64,000 nucleotides of DNA. It comes from Sphagnum compactum. Its lineage: Eukaryota > Bryophyta > Sphagnopsida > Sphagnales. The position numbers were made by a program, and so were the translations under genes. The stretch is from the NCBI GenBank assembly GCA_965153455.1, contig OZ234493.1, positions 2,852,001 to 2,916,000 of the forward strand, written 5' to 3'. Shown here piece after piece: positions 36,775 to 49,159 of the stretch. Every line of letters begins with the position of its first letter. The stretch's first letter is position 1. A model generated the notes under the pieces. The model had not been told where the DNA came from. It did no database searches and was given only the letters and a program-made list of their open reading frames with translations.

Positions 36775-39310
36775 GGGGAGAGTTCTTATGCTTACTCTTT
36801 AAAAAAGTGTGTTCACACTTGATGTTAGGGATTCTAGTGTTGAGTTCCGTAACCACCGTGCTAGTCATGTAGGACTTAAACCTACTTACCATGAACATTT
36901 TATGTTAAGCTAACATTCACTTAACATGATATCACCCATTTAACATTGGGTGTCACTTAGCATGCCACCTAGATTTTTATATTAACACGGACTTAATATC
37001 AAGTGTGAATTCACCATGAAAGTGGTAGGAATTTTTTTAAATCCCTTGATTTCAAAGGATTAAAATATTCTCTCTACGATTTAGATAATATTTTAAATTT
37101 TTCATTTAAATTGTCAACCCTAGGTCTGAACTACTCAATGTAAAAGTTAAAATAGATCTCATTGTATTTTATTTTTTTAATCTATCCTTTTGTGTGAACC
37201 CTCGAAGGGCTTAAATTTACTCCGTAACCTTAAATCATTTAAAACCCCCAATCAAGAGAGCGTTAAATGGAATTAAAATATTCTTACTTTGCCCTTCAAA
37301 CAGCCCATAGTTTGGAAATGAAACTTGAATTCCTCTCTTTGTGGTGTAAATATATTATGATAAATACAAGTAAGCAATTTACATATATATATATAATTAT
37401 TCCTCTCCCCCAAGAAGATGCAAAGTCCCATGGAAATTGGGCACTTGAGGGGTACAATAAGCAAATATTATTTTGTGGGAGTTGATGTGCCATAATGTGA
37501 AGGACTTGGGTCTCAAGATCAAGTTCAAAGTCCCATGACAAGTTCATCAATGTGTCTATACATACACATGAGTTTTAGGTATATTTATGTTTTTTTCAAA
37601 TTTATCAAACTAATGTTTTTGGCACACAATTTTCGTCAAGTTTTTCTTTCATAAGAAGTATGAAAGTTCTTTAAACATCAAATTGCAAACTAATTTTTTT
37701 TTTCTCACTTTTCAGGTGTAATTTTAAAACAAAGTCTCAATTCACAAACATGAAATCTCCAAGTTTATTGTGTAATCTACCAACTTTATTATCTTTACAA
37801 TGAATTAACCTTCCAAATTCTCTCAAAAGAAGAAGACCCAAACTTTCTTTTAAATGCTAGTTAATAGAAAATTTAACAAAGAAATTCCCAAAAGTCTTAT
37901 AACTATGTTACTCGCCATATGACTCATCATGCATAATAAATAGACTTACTTACGTAGTTAATGATTCATCATGCATGAACCATGCATCTTGTGCACATTT
38001 AACTAACATTATTATGGGTCTTCTAAGGGGCTCACCATACATAAGTCATGCACATCTTGTAACACGATCGTTTTCAATGATCACCATTTTTTTATTTTTT
38101 TTGAAATTGCATAAAAATTAACCTAATAATTCATTCACTTCTAAACCACCACGAGTCCTCCCCCATTTTAAAATTACCTTCTTATTCACAATTTCATTTA
38201 CCAAGAGTGCGGCAAGGGGCTTGCTTGCTTCATGGTTTGAAATTTTCACCATGACAAACAAACAACGAAACAACCTTCATAAAATAGACTTGTGTAGCTT
38301 GTGCCATTTGGGCCAAGTGTGAATTTTGTTACCCACTTAATTTTTCTTTCCAAAACCACTTTTTTGCGGTTTAATTGGAGTTTTAATTTTAAAAAAAATA
38401 CTCAAAATTCAATATCTCTCTCACCTTACTTAGGTCTAAAATTTTCCAAAAAATCACTTTCAATATAAATCCCACTCACGAAGAAGGGCTTTCCAAAAAC
38501 ACCAAGGACATGCCCAAATCCTTTCATAATTTTTGTAGTTCTGATTTAACACCTAAAAGAGTGAGCCATTCTTGAAATAAGTGAGTCTTTGGGCTCAATC
38601 ATTTGGGACTCACTCACTGGGAAGGCCAAATGTGGCCCCCCCTAAGGGACTTTTTCTTTAGTAAATTAGGAGCCTTTTATTTTCCTTTTTTGTAAGATAC
38701 CATGCATGCTCAAGATACTTTAGCTAGTTTCCATTGTCCAATAGCAAGTTCGGGCATTCCAGTGTCCATTCTCAAACAAATTATTGCATAACGAAGATTT
38801 CATGTTGTTTAAAATGTTGAAAATTTTCATAGATTTTTAAAATTTTCCGCTAATTTTTTAAAATTATGAAACAAAAAAATCTTTGAAAATTTTCAACAAC
38901 ATTTTTAAAAAATCATTTAATTAATTAGTGTTAAAACTACCAAGGTATTACAATATTGACTCATGACTAATTTACATGCCATTTACACTCACAACATTGG
39001 TGGCTAGGTAGGTACCTATTCTGAAAGGGGGGGGTTGGGAGGGGGGGTAAATGGGGAGGAGGAGGAGGAGAAGGGGTTGTCCCAGAAAGGTCCACTGTTG
39101 AGGTTCCCAAAGGACGATTCCAGAGATTCTGGTCAGTCTGGTGATCCTGGCAGTTGCCCTTTTTGGGTCAGGGCCAATGTGATAAGTGAGTGACAAGATA
39201 AAATTAAAACTTCAAAAAATGTAACACAAAATTAAGTAGTGCTTGCGAAATGTTGTAAATTGTGGGGGTCATTTTGGGGATACATAATTTCAATGATTTC
39301 ATGTTAATTA
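36775..39310. other. AT-rich intergenic DNA, no gene seen
   Basis: No frame with recognisable content. Contains short TA runs near 37381 and repeated SSR-like GGGGGTTGGGAGGGGGGG and GGAGGAGGAGGAG near 39028-39070. The AT content falls after about 39,550, toward the MYB-CC promoter. Confidence 0.5.
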
Positions 39311-39317
39311 GGGAAAA

Positions 39318-39338
39318 GGGGGGGGGGGGGGGGGGGGG
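39318..39338. repeat. Poly-G tract, 21 bases
   Basis: Twenty-one G on the plus strand followed by AGAGAGG. A C tract of 14 bases lies 230 bases to the right (39568-39581). Confidence 0.95.
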
Positions 39339-39584
39339 AGAGAGGTTACCCTTAAGTTTCAAAAGAAATGCAAATTTGGGTTATTGCTCTCTTTGATTGG
39401 CCCATCACCAAAATAATATATCAAAAGGAGGAAAAAAAGAATCCCTGAATTTAGCTTAGCCCCATAAAAAGAAGGAAAAAACCAATGTTGCAAAAGAAAA
39501 CCTAAATTTTGTAAACGACAAAAAGGAAAATAACCCAATTTAGCAAAGTAAAAGAAACTGATCCCTTCCCCCCCCCCCCCCGGC

Positions 39585-40134
39585 GGTACTCCCCCCTCCC
39601 TCTTACGTACCTCCTTGCGCGGTTATAGGGTAGGAGGCTAGGCGGCGAATCTAAGCTGCGCGCACATCCTGGCGGGCGTCCTCCGGGGAGGGTGCACGTA
39701 TGCGCAGACACGGCAGGGGTATCTTGCTTGTGTGCGCGCGCGAGCGAGCGTGCGTTCGACAAAAGGAAATCTGCAAAGCCAGCGGGAGCGGTGGCTATGG
39801 CGTTGGAAGGAGAAGCTCTCTTCTCGGCCATGGCCATTGGCTCCAACGTACTCCTGCTGCGTCCGAGCTTCGGAAGCTTCGGAACCATCTGAGGACGCGA
39901 GGGGGAGAAGGGACGGAGAATTTGTGAAGCTTTCTTTTACCCCGATGACAGGTGTAGGCGGTGCGCCGTTGTTGCGGATTTTGCGACGTGGATTTGTGGA
40001 TTGATTGATGATGATGCGGGTAAGCAGAAGAAGAAGAAGAAGAAGAAGAAGAACATAGGGCGCGGTGGGGAATCGGGAGGAGAAGAAGGAAGGAAGGAAG
40101 GTTTTGAAGGTTCTGCACTGGAGCTTGGTGTTAG
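39585..40134 (+). promoter_or_regulatory. Promoter and leader of the MYB-CC gene
   Basis: GC-rich block directly upstream of the MYB-CC start, with a (GAA)n run near 40025-40051. If transcribed from before 39,790, the leader holds short upstream open frames, for example 39797-39892 (31 aa) and 39945-40004 (19 aa), which could reduce translation. A GTAAGC at 40019 could be a leader-intron donor. All of this is inference from position; no TATA box is evident. Confidence 0.4.
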
Positions 40135-43100
40135 ATGCTGATGAACAGACAGGGGATGGAGGGGCGGCAGCCCTCTCAGGTGTCCAACTCTCATGCTGCT
40201 GCTGCCTCCTCTCCTGATCCTGCCGCTCCTGTTGTCGTTACCATGCCGACTCCGCAGTTGAATCCGCACCGCGCTTTTGCTCGACCGAGTCCTCCCGGTA
40301 AGGCGCAAGGGGGAAGGGGACCAGCCTGGGCTGCGATGGAAGGTAGTAGTAGTAGTTCCAGTTCTTCCGCAGCTTTTATGCAGCCAAAGCACGGGTATTA
40401 TCAACCACCCCCGCCGCCGCCGCCGCAGATGGCGAACCAGCAGCAGGTAGGGATGCACGCGGATTCCGGCATGTCTTCTCAGTATCAGTATCCGCAGTCC
40501 CAGGGACCATACCTAGCACAGCCAGGTCCAGGCACTGAACCCTCGTCTCCTCATTATGGACAACAGCAGCAGAAATCGCCACACCATTCCTATCAATCCC
40601 CTGCGCATTGGAGCCCAGGTGCACAGTGGCCAAATCATCAGCAGCAGCAGCATCTACATGGTCATCAGCATCCAGTTCCACTTCCCCCTGCGCTACAACA
40701 GAGTGGAGGTCACTGGCAAGCAGGCAACCAGCAGCTGCTTCCAAGTCCCACAGGTGTGCACCACCATCCTCAACAACCCCAGCTTGCCAGAGATTCCTTG
40801 GCATCACATCATCTTTTAGTAGGGGATGATGCTGCTGCTGCTGCTGCCATCACTGGTGGACAGCCAGAGAAACCAGGTGCTCATGGATCGTATTCTCTTA
40901 CACATACAGGAGGGAGAGAAACTCACTTGGGTTTTCAGGATGTGAATCCAGAACTTGCAGGTCAAAGTGATACCACAGCTGCTCTCCACTCCTGTGCACT
41001 GGACCAAGCAAATGGCCCAAAGACAGAAGACAACAGAGATGGCACCGACTTCCGTGACCAATTGCAGGTTGATTCTATCTGTTTCCTTGTTTTGTTCGCA
41101 GAGTTGCCTCTTCTTTTTGTATGTTTGCTGTCCTCCATTACCTTCAACCTATGAAAAACCATTGTTGTACATGGAGAGCAGCATCCCTGGAACACGCTTT
41201 GGACCTCCTGCACCAGCAGTGCTTGGGTTACAAATTGGAATTTGCAAATACTTTTCCACTGGGTTTCTACACAGATGTGATCTGGTCAAATTCTTTGGCA
41301 TTTTGACACACACAGTTGCTCTTTCTTGTTGCTCTATGGTTGGGGGAGGGGGTGGGGAGATCTGGGCAATTTTGTTTCTTGCTGCCAAAGCTGAGGTCTG
41401 TATGGCTTTCCGTTGTGGAATGACTTTGGAAAAGATGGATTGCTAATGGTCTCTAACACCTTGAAGTTGCTATTGGAGAAATTTTTCTTAGTGTGTTTGT
41501 TTCCAGTACTAAGTCATGGCTTGCTGAAACTTTTACTTCGGGTATTTGTCATAAAGTCTTTGACCCCTTGAAGGGTGTGGAACTATCACAAGTTTTCTTA
41601 TGTCATATACACACACTGAGATTGTTCTCATTGTTTTTGGCTGCACCAATTCTCTGCTATGTGGGGACCTAAATAGCCAATGCAGCCACAGCCTGGTAAC
41701 TTTTTCAACTGGTTGGTGAAGTGTGGGAAGAGTATAAGGCAAACATGATGGAGCTGCTGCAGTATTTGATGGTTTCTATCTTTGAAGGTTCTATAGCTTC
41801 AAAGGAATGAAAATACACAACAAGTTCAGTGGCTGGGCAGACTGCTTGTCTCTCTTTGGCTGCATGTGCTGGATCAAGCTTAACCTTCTTGGGAGAAAGA
41901 GGCCTAGAATTGCTGTCAAGCATCATCTAAGTATTTTGTCAAGGACATTCATGCAACCAGCTGCTTTGTCTTTGTCTATAGTAGTCTCCTCCTGCTTTTT
42001 TAGCAGATTTGTTAATGTGGAGTTTTGCATGCAATCTCTAAGTTTTCAAATTAATGGCTAAATTGGATGTGTACATACACATCCAAATAGTCTCCAGTGG
42101 TATGCTTCAAGGATATGTTGAGGGTGCAGGATGCCCTAGCCATGACCCTTTGTGTCTCTATGCCTTAAGCTTAGGTACTTGTCAGTACAGGGGCAAGCTA
42201 AAATGAAATGAAGTCTCTCGTCACAAGCTTGAATGAGGACACTATTCAATTTTTTGATTAGCTATGTCTCTTGAGTGGTTGCCAGCATTGTGACCGAGTC
42301 TTCCTGTTGCTTTTGGAAACATGACAGAATCTGAGGACACAGGTTTTTGTGTACTTGTTTCCCAATATCTTGAGCAGATCTTTTTGGAGCTGATGAAGTC
42401 AGTAGGGTGTAATAGGAGCAGCTAGTCACTGTTATTCATGATGAAGGTGACAGTCTGGTACTATGTGAGCGACACACACAAGGTTATGACTGTACTCATT
42501 CTTGTTGTCTTGTTTTGGTTTGGCCAGAAGTTAGAACCAACATGATGGTTACCTTGGAAGTGCTAATACAGAAACTCAGTACATTGGTTAGTGTATGATG
42601 TTGACTTCCACCCACTGCTGGGAGCCGACGAAGTTGATGAGTTTGTTTATGGTAGCTGGCCACTACTGTACATATTGCTGTTGAAGATCTCTGGACATGT
42701 GTGACTGTTGCTGTTATTCAAACCACACCTCAGTTTTATTCTTGTTTTCTGTTCTTTGTTCTTTGGTTTTTAGGGGTTTTTTTGCTCTTTTTCCTGTTCA
42801 TGGATTGGTTGTCAGCTCTGCAATCTCTTTAACCTTATTTTGATGTGAATGCTTAATTTATTCAGGTTTACTTAAATTGTATGTGTAGTGAAGTTCTCTG
42901 TCCTCATGAAGGTATACATACCTCCAAGTGTTGTCTTGGAATTTTCTCTGCAATTTCACATGTATGTTATATTGTTAGCAGAGCAATAGTATGGCAGTCA
43001 GATGTGTGTCCTTCATTTTCAAATTGCTTTGTGCAGGTGTTACTTGATTCACCAGATGGAGATGGAGACTCTTCACAGATGGGAGAGCAGTCAGTGAATG

Positions 43101-46100
43101 ATGGTTTTGGGGCAGGACCTGAATGGCTCAAGTGGACAGAGCTAGTACCCCAAGAGGAGACTATTGCAAACTGCTGGACTGAAATAATTGATGTGGAGAG
43201 TGGTGAGGAAAGGGTAAGCAACATGGGACAGTTGAAGGAGTTTGAGAGTCACACTTAGAGGGCTCTTGTTTTTCTATTTTCCTATTTTTCTAAAGTATTT
43301 GCAGAGCACTGTGGCCAGTGGGATTCCTTCAAAGATAGACAGCTGGCAGTGGAAAGAACCTTGTGTTTGGATCTGGTGGTCACTTGTTTGAGAGTCAGTT
43401 TGAATTTTTTGGCAAGAGGAGTATGATAAGAGTGGTTTCTCCCTTGTTCTCTTGGTAAATTTTGGATTTGTGCCTTATGCAGACACTTTTTCAGACAACA
43501 AGGTTTGAACCATTGGCCCCCACAACGCTTCAGCCCAGAAGCCTGCCTACAGATCGGCAGCCTTCAGGTTTTTCCTTGGCAGCCAAAGAATTATGTTACT
43601 TTCTCAAGTGTTATTGGGTGTTGCAGAATGGATTATGTGCATACAAGATAGTGTCTTTAGTAGCAAATGGGTGATCTGTTGTTCTAGCTCAACTTGTGGT
43701 TTGTTCCTGCCAGTGCTTGAAGAGGACCAAAATCATATATTTGCATGGAGAGAGAACATTTCTCTGCAGGGATCCTTAGGTCAGCTGGTCTTGTTTGTAC
43801 AGGATCTGCAGGAGGACAATATCCTGAGAGCCCTGGGCCATCCTCAGCTGCAGCGGCAGCAGCTGCTGCGGTCAAGTCACGATTGCGGTGGACTCCAGAG
43901 CTGCATGAGAAATTTGTGGCTGCAGTGAGTGACCTTGGAGGTGCTGATCGTAAGTGTTCCATCACATCACCTGACTCTTCCCATGTGTTGTTTCAGAACT
44001 GACTTTGCCACTAATCCAAGTCGGCGGTCTAAGCACACCAATCAACCACAGTACTTCTTTTTGAGCTGGATTTGGAACCCAAGAAGTCCTGGATGTTCAC
44101 TGAGATGCAGAAAGGGTATTGGTGGCAAGTCAAGAAGCTGTAGTCCGATTAGGGAAAGATCTGTGACATTTGCAGGCAGTTTCTGATGCATCCAAATTTG
44201 GAATGTGTTATCAAAAAGTTTTGGAATTCAAGCCAGCATCTAGACTGTCCAGTGTAAAGAAATGGCGAAAATTTTGTTCATGTTGTTGACAATACAGAAG
44301 TTAATTCAACAAATGTTTGTGACATGGGAACATACATATATATGCAGAAGTTTTGAGTGGGGATAATTGACATGGCCAAGGGCCCTCTTCCCCTTCCAAT
44401 TTGTCTGCTTTACTCTGCCTCATATGTGCAGTCATATAGAAAAGAAATAGTCATCTGATGATTATTTTTCTTGTGTACTTTGAAGGTGCGACACCAAAAG
44501 CGGTTTTGCGCATAATGGGTGTCCAGGGCATCACAATTTATCATGTGAAGAGTCACCTGCAGGCATGATTTATTCCCTATTATTATTGGCTTTATTTTAA
44601 ATTGCTTGACTTCTACACAAAGTGCCTATTTGGTGTTGATAGTACTTGAGAAAAGTTAGTATTTCTGACTTCCTTTGAAACCTGATGTTTCTGCAATCTT
44701 GCAGAAGTACAGACTTGCCAAATATATGCCTGAGATTTCAGAAGGTATGTCAATTGTGTTTGATGTGCTTAATTTGAATTTGTGACAGTCTCTTTGTCAT
44801 AAATTGTAAGAGGTTTTACATTCCTAGACAAATGATGTTCCAAGGAAATAAACAAAAAATGGCACTGCTGTTATCAGCAGGGGTTATTTCTGTTCATCTA
44901 CCATTCTTTACATTAGGTGGGGTTTGGTACTGACTAATGATGTATATTGTTGAACAGAGACAAGAGCTGAACGGAGAAGGAATGATAACTACCTTCAACC
45001 TATGGGGATTAGTTCGTGAGTCTCTCTTCCTATCCCTTAGCCAACCTATATAGCAAAGGGAAGAAGGGTCACACAATTGTACCAAAATGTGCCACCTGCA
45101 TACACCTGAAGAGTCCTGGATCTAGTGGAGTCTGTACTAATCAAGACACTTCTTTGTTACTGACTCTGTTGAATTGATTTGTGACAACAGGAGCCAACAG
45201 ATTACACAGGCACTGCAAATGCAAATGGAAGTGCAGAAAAGGCTCCATGAGCAGCTTGAGGTTCCCTCTCACAACTTTCTCTTGATCTTTGTCAACATCA
45301 ATGTCCTCTTGATGCTTGGCAATCATCCCTTTTCCTCAAAGAACTTCAGCCCACAGTTCTCAATAGGTTGCTGTTTGTGGATAATTTGGGTAACATCAGT
45401 GTATGTATGTGATGCTACAGGTTCAGCGGGAACTGCAGTTGCGGATTGAGGCTCAGGGAAAATCTCTGCAAAAAATGATCGAACAACAGGGAGGAATGGT
45501 TTCCCGTTGTTGGTCTGAGCCTCATGATTCATCATCCTTGGCAACTGTGCCTGCAACTCCAGTTCCTGAAACCCCAGGGCGATCATCAATAGTTCCTGTC
45601 ACAGACAGTCCTCATCAAGCAAGTGCTCTTGAAAGTGACATCCCTGTGACTGACAGGGCACCTCTCCCAGCAAGCACTGTTGACCAGCCAGACCTCAACC
45701 ATGAAAGACTCATTTCAGAATCGAAGGAGGACCAACCACCTCCAGCTTTGATTACGTCAAATGAGGAGCCTTCATTGAAGAAAGCTCGGATTGATGTCAA
45801 CCCCCAAGCCAGTTCTTTGGTGCAAGCTCGGATTGATGTCACCCCCCAAGCCAGTTCTTTGGTGCAAGTCCCAGTTTCAGTCACAAGTGATGCACAGAGA
45901 GGGGGTGGCAGTGACACTCAGGAGAATGTGCAACAGGAAGTGGGGCTTGAGACATCTCCAGAGATGGTCACACAAAAACTGACAAGTCCAGCCCTGGAAG
46001 CTCAGGAAGTAACAGAGGGCCACCAGGCACATTCTTTTGCACAGTGTACTCCCCAGCAAGGTCACACAGCTTGTGCACCACCACACCCAGGTTCTATTGC

Positions 46101-46128
46101 ACACAAACCTGTGCGTGCCTCTGGCTAA
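40135..46128 (+). CDS. PHL: PHR1-like MYB-CC (GARP) transcription factor
   Basis: Nuclear DNA-binding factor of the PHR1/PHL family, which binds P1BS-type sites and often controls phosphate-starvation genes. Exons: 40135-41067, 43037-43213, 43483-43567, 43803-43949, 44486-44562, 44705-44744, 44958-45015, 45191-45260 and 45421-46128; every join keeps frame, giving 764 aa. Residues 1-311 are Gln/Pro/His/Ser-rich. The single MYB repeat is at about 424-479 (RLRWTPELHEKF, GVQGITIYHVKSHLQ, KYRLAKYMPE) after an eight-Ala run. The coiled-coil CC domain is at about 511-552 (ALQMQMEVQKRLHEQLE, VQRELQLRIEAQGKSLQKMI). The C-terminal part is Ser/Thr/Gln/Pro-rich, with a 14-residue duplication. Intron 1 is 1,969 bases. 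Intron 5 uses a GC donor. It is longer than typical angiosperm members (about 300-450 aa). Start chosen after an in-frame TAG; Met at 40141 or 40156 also possible. Confidence 0.92.
42150..42460 (+). repeat. Intron-1 copy of a segment duplicated 3' of the gene
   Basis: Shares an ordered series of words with 46790-47090: AAGCTAAAATGAAATGAAGT, ACAAGCTTG, TTAGCTA, CTCTTGAGT, GAGTCTT, TTGCTT(T/C)TGGAAA, TGACAGAA and CAGGAT/GACACAG. Divergence is considerable, with indels. This copy has no open frame matching the other copy's exon-like part. Confidence 0.7.
44563..44704 (+). promoter_or_regulatory. GC-AG intron within the MYB domain
   Basis: The exon must end at HVKSHLQ (CTGCAG) and resume at KYRLAKY (AAGTAC after CTTGCAG), the conserved junction of this family. 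The intron therefore starts with GC (GCATGA) instead of GT. No usable GT donor is nearby. Retention would add one Ala codon and then TGA. Confidence 0.85.
45784..45867 (+). repeat. 42-bp in-frame tandem duplication in the MYB-CC last exon
   Basis: Two copies (45784-45825, 45826-45867) differing at few positions, encoding ARIDVNPQASSLVQ and ARIDVTPQASSLVQ. Recent, in-frame duplication in a region without known domain. Confidence 0.97.
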
Positions 46129-46789
46129 CAGATGGAGGTGGAAAATGTATTTTGACCTTCAAAAGTGGTGGTCACCATGTGATCAGTCTTTGCATGAAGT
46201 TTTGCTTGTCGGGAAGCTGCCTAGATCTCAGTTGAGTTGTTTTTGGAGGCTCATGTTGGACAGGTGGCACTTCTGCTTACCAAATGAAGCTGTGGGAGGA
46301 GTTTATTGGGCTGTCTCAATTTATGGTTAGTTGGGTGCTTGTTCATTCTCCTACCCAAATTGTTTGTGGACATGGGCGGTGGGTTGGGCGATGGAGCAAG
46401 TATTATTCTTTTGAGCTGTCACAAGTGGACAAGGTCTTAATTGTGTAGTTGTTGCTTACTGAGGTATGCGGACTGGTGGACAATGAGGCTCTCAGGATAA
46501 GGTAGAGTGGTGGAGTGTGTACAGGAGAGAGGAGAAAAGACGGGAGTGTTGGCCCCAGTCTCTTGAAGCAAAACAGAGTTTACAGGCAGCAGTACTGGTT
46601 CCACCAGCAGTTTGTATCAATGTTTGACAAAATGAATATAATTGTAGCTTTTTGCAGCTAATTCATAGATCCAGCTGAACACCACATTTGTATTTCTTTT
46701 GTTGGATGGCCTATGGTTGTTTGATCAGATGGTGTTCTTTCCTGACATTCGAGTTGAGGTTTATAGGATTTAAGCCATCTACGTCTTGT

Positions 46790-47090
46790 GGCTTAGATAT
46801 TACTTGAACAAGGACTGAAAGCTAAAATGAAATGAAGTTTACTGCACAAGCTTGCAGCTTGTTGCAGCTTGAATGGGGATACTATGTACTTCTTTTATTA
46901 GCTAATCTCTTGAGTACTAACCAACATCATGATTGAGTCTTGCTTGTTGCTTCTGGAAATGTGACAGAAACTCAGGATACAGATGACACCCAACATCAGG
47001 AGCCAATGAAGCCAGTTGGTAGTCATGGCAGCAGCTCTACTCTTGATAAAGGTGATGGTTTGACACTTTTTGAGGAATTCTCGTTATACT
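46790..47090 (+). repeat. 3'-flank copy of the intron-1 segment, with an exon-like frame
   Basis: Counterpart of 42150-42460. After an acceptor-like TGTGACAG the frame ETQDTDDTQHQEPMKPV, GSHGSSSTLDKGDG, LTLFEEFSLY runs to a stop near 47092, with the Gln/Thr/Asp/Ser-rich flavour of the MYB-CC C-terminus. It could be an alternative last exon or just chance. Confidence 0.6.
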
Positions 47091-47094
47091 AATT

Positions 47095-49150
47095 GTCTTT
47101 TGAAAAGTCATGAGGAGGCAATAGCTGTTTTTTAGGAACTAGAGTAGAGACTGACTCTAGGTCTTATGTTATTCCAAAAAGAGGCTCTCTACAATATTGT
47201 GGGTTCATATCTGCAGACTATTTTTTCTTGTTCTTTTTTTATTACATAAATGGGTGTTGGAAAGAGAACCTTCTCTGAGTTTTTCTGGTGCACTTTCTAC
47301 CCTGCCATAGAATCATAGAAAATGTCTGATGATGGCTATTTGAGCAGTTCAAACATGAAACAGTCCTTAAATGCCTTAAGAATTGTTGTGGTGAGCATTT
47401 GTAAAGTGGATGATGACTGCTGTATATTCCAATTATTCTGCAGAAATTTGTGTTAATTTGACATTAGACAATGCTCATAGTTCAAGAGTGGAGTGGTCTT
47501 CAAGCTGTTAATGGAGTCATGCGGGCAAGTAAAGCCTGGGTGGTGAATTGTCCTGGAATTTGCATAAATACACAAAGGTTTTAGGGTTTAGGGCTTCAAG
47601 GTTTCTGGTTTAGGACACTAAGTACATTTTTTTCAAGTAAAGCCCGGCTTTATCATCTGTAGAGTTATTGCAGTGGTGTTGAATTGTCCTGGACTTAGCA
47701 TATATACTTATATACACTTAGGGTTTAGGCTTAGGGTTGGGGTTTAGTATATACAATTTATGCTGCTGTCAGAGATCTGGGCTTAGAAGATGAGAGACCG
47801 AAAACCTGGTCAATTTGGTTTTTGAACTTGTTAGAGATTCAAAGCACTAGAAATGCTACCAAGGAGGCATAATAAGATTCTGGACTTTCCTTATGAAGAA
47901 GAAGGAATGACCATTTGTGAAAAGACATGATCTTCTATTTGCATTGCTCTTGGATGAAGAGAGATGGTCCATCATCTATCACTATGTCTCAAAAGCATGA
48001 GAATCTTCATTGTTGTAAAGTCCAATTTGCTCCAAGTTAGAACTAAACTCTAAACTTGAGATTAATAATGGAGATCCTTACTCAACTACCAATTGCTTGA
48101 AACAAGTCAATACTAGGAAGGGGAGGTGGGTTTGTTCCTAAAGGGGCAAGACAAAAAGGTGGTTAAACCCATTGCTACCATTTGACCTGTAATGGAAGAT
48201 GCTTGCATCCTTCGAAGTGTAACAAAACAAATTGGCAAATAAAGGGGACGAAGATTGGAAAGAAAGAGGACGATGTTTGGCCATTTCATACATCAAGTTA
48301 CACTACATTGGTGCAATCATGTGAAAGAACATCCATTTATTTGAGCAAATGTCCAAGGGCATACAATTGCTAAAGGGACGAACTAATCTATTGGTTGTTA
48401 GTCTTTTGAACTCCTTTCCTTTACATGTGTCACTTCTAAGGTAGTGAACCTTTGTGTGTAAGATGATCCAAGAAATAAATATGTGGATGTCAAATTAGTT
48501 ATGATTATAATTAGTCATTATGATTCCAAATAATATTAGGAGAAATGCTTGTTCATAGGTTAAATGCCATGTTCATGTTATCAAGAATCTTCAACATAAA
48601 AGGCACCCCAAAAACTTGGGGAAACGATGAATCAAATGATGAATGAACACTATGTGAAAAATGGCCAATTCCTTATTGGGTTTGTGATTGTTTTTTAATT
48701 CACAATTGAAAGTGCAACTCAAAATTCCCTTGTCATCATGGACAAGTTGTAGACAACATTAATCACAAACGACATGGCATGGCAATGCTATGTCACCTTG
48801 GTTGCCTCCATGATCTCATCTTGAACTACAACTACCAATTCATCCATCATTGGCACATGGAGTGGGAATTTGCAACTAGTTGCAAGACTAGTTGGGAGAT
48901 TAGTTTTGCAACTAATTCTAACATGCACATTGACCCGTATTATATTACGTAACTTCAAAAATAAGTAAGCATGCAACCCTAACTAGGATAAGCAAGCCTA
49001 ACCTTTTAAATATGTGAAATATAGGTTGCAAGAGTAAGAAATTGAACCCTTCATCTCCTTGTTAGAAAACCAAGTCCTTAATCAATGCACCAAACCCTTC
49101 ATAAAGGAATTTTTTGGTCAACTTATTGTTAGGAAAATGTTTACACTTAC
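47095..49150. other. Intergenic DNA 3' of the MYB-CC gene, no gene seen
   Basis: Moderately AT-rich. Telomere-like words (GTTTAGGG) occur near 47580-47600 and 47717-47750. A plus-strand frame at 48182-48373 is Cys/Lys-rich, unrecognised and without splice-bounded neighbours. Confidence 0.5.
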
Positions 49151-49159
49151 ATTTCTTCT

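Noticed and set aside
39937-40807. Antisense frames of 173 and 143 codons over the MYB-CC first exon
   Set aside because: Mirror frames of a Gln/Pro/Ser-rich coding exon; no motif or splice support.
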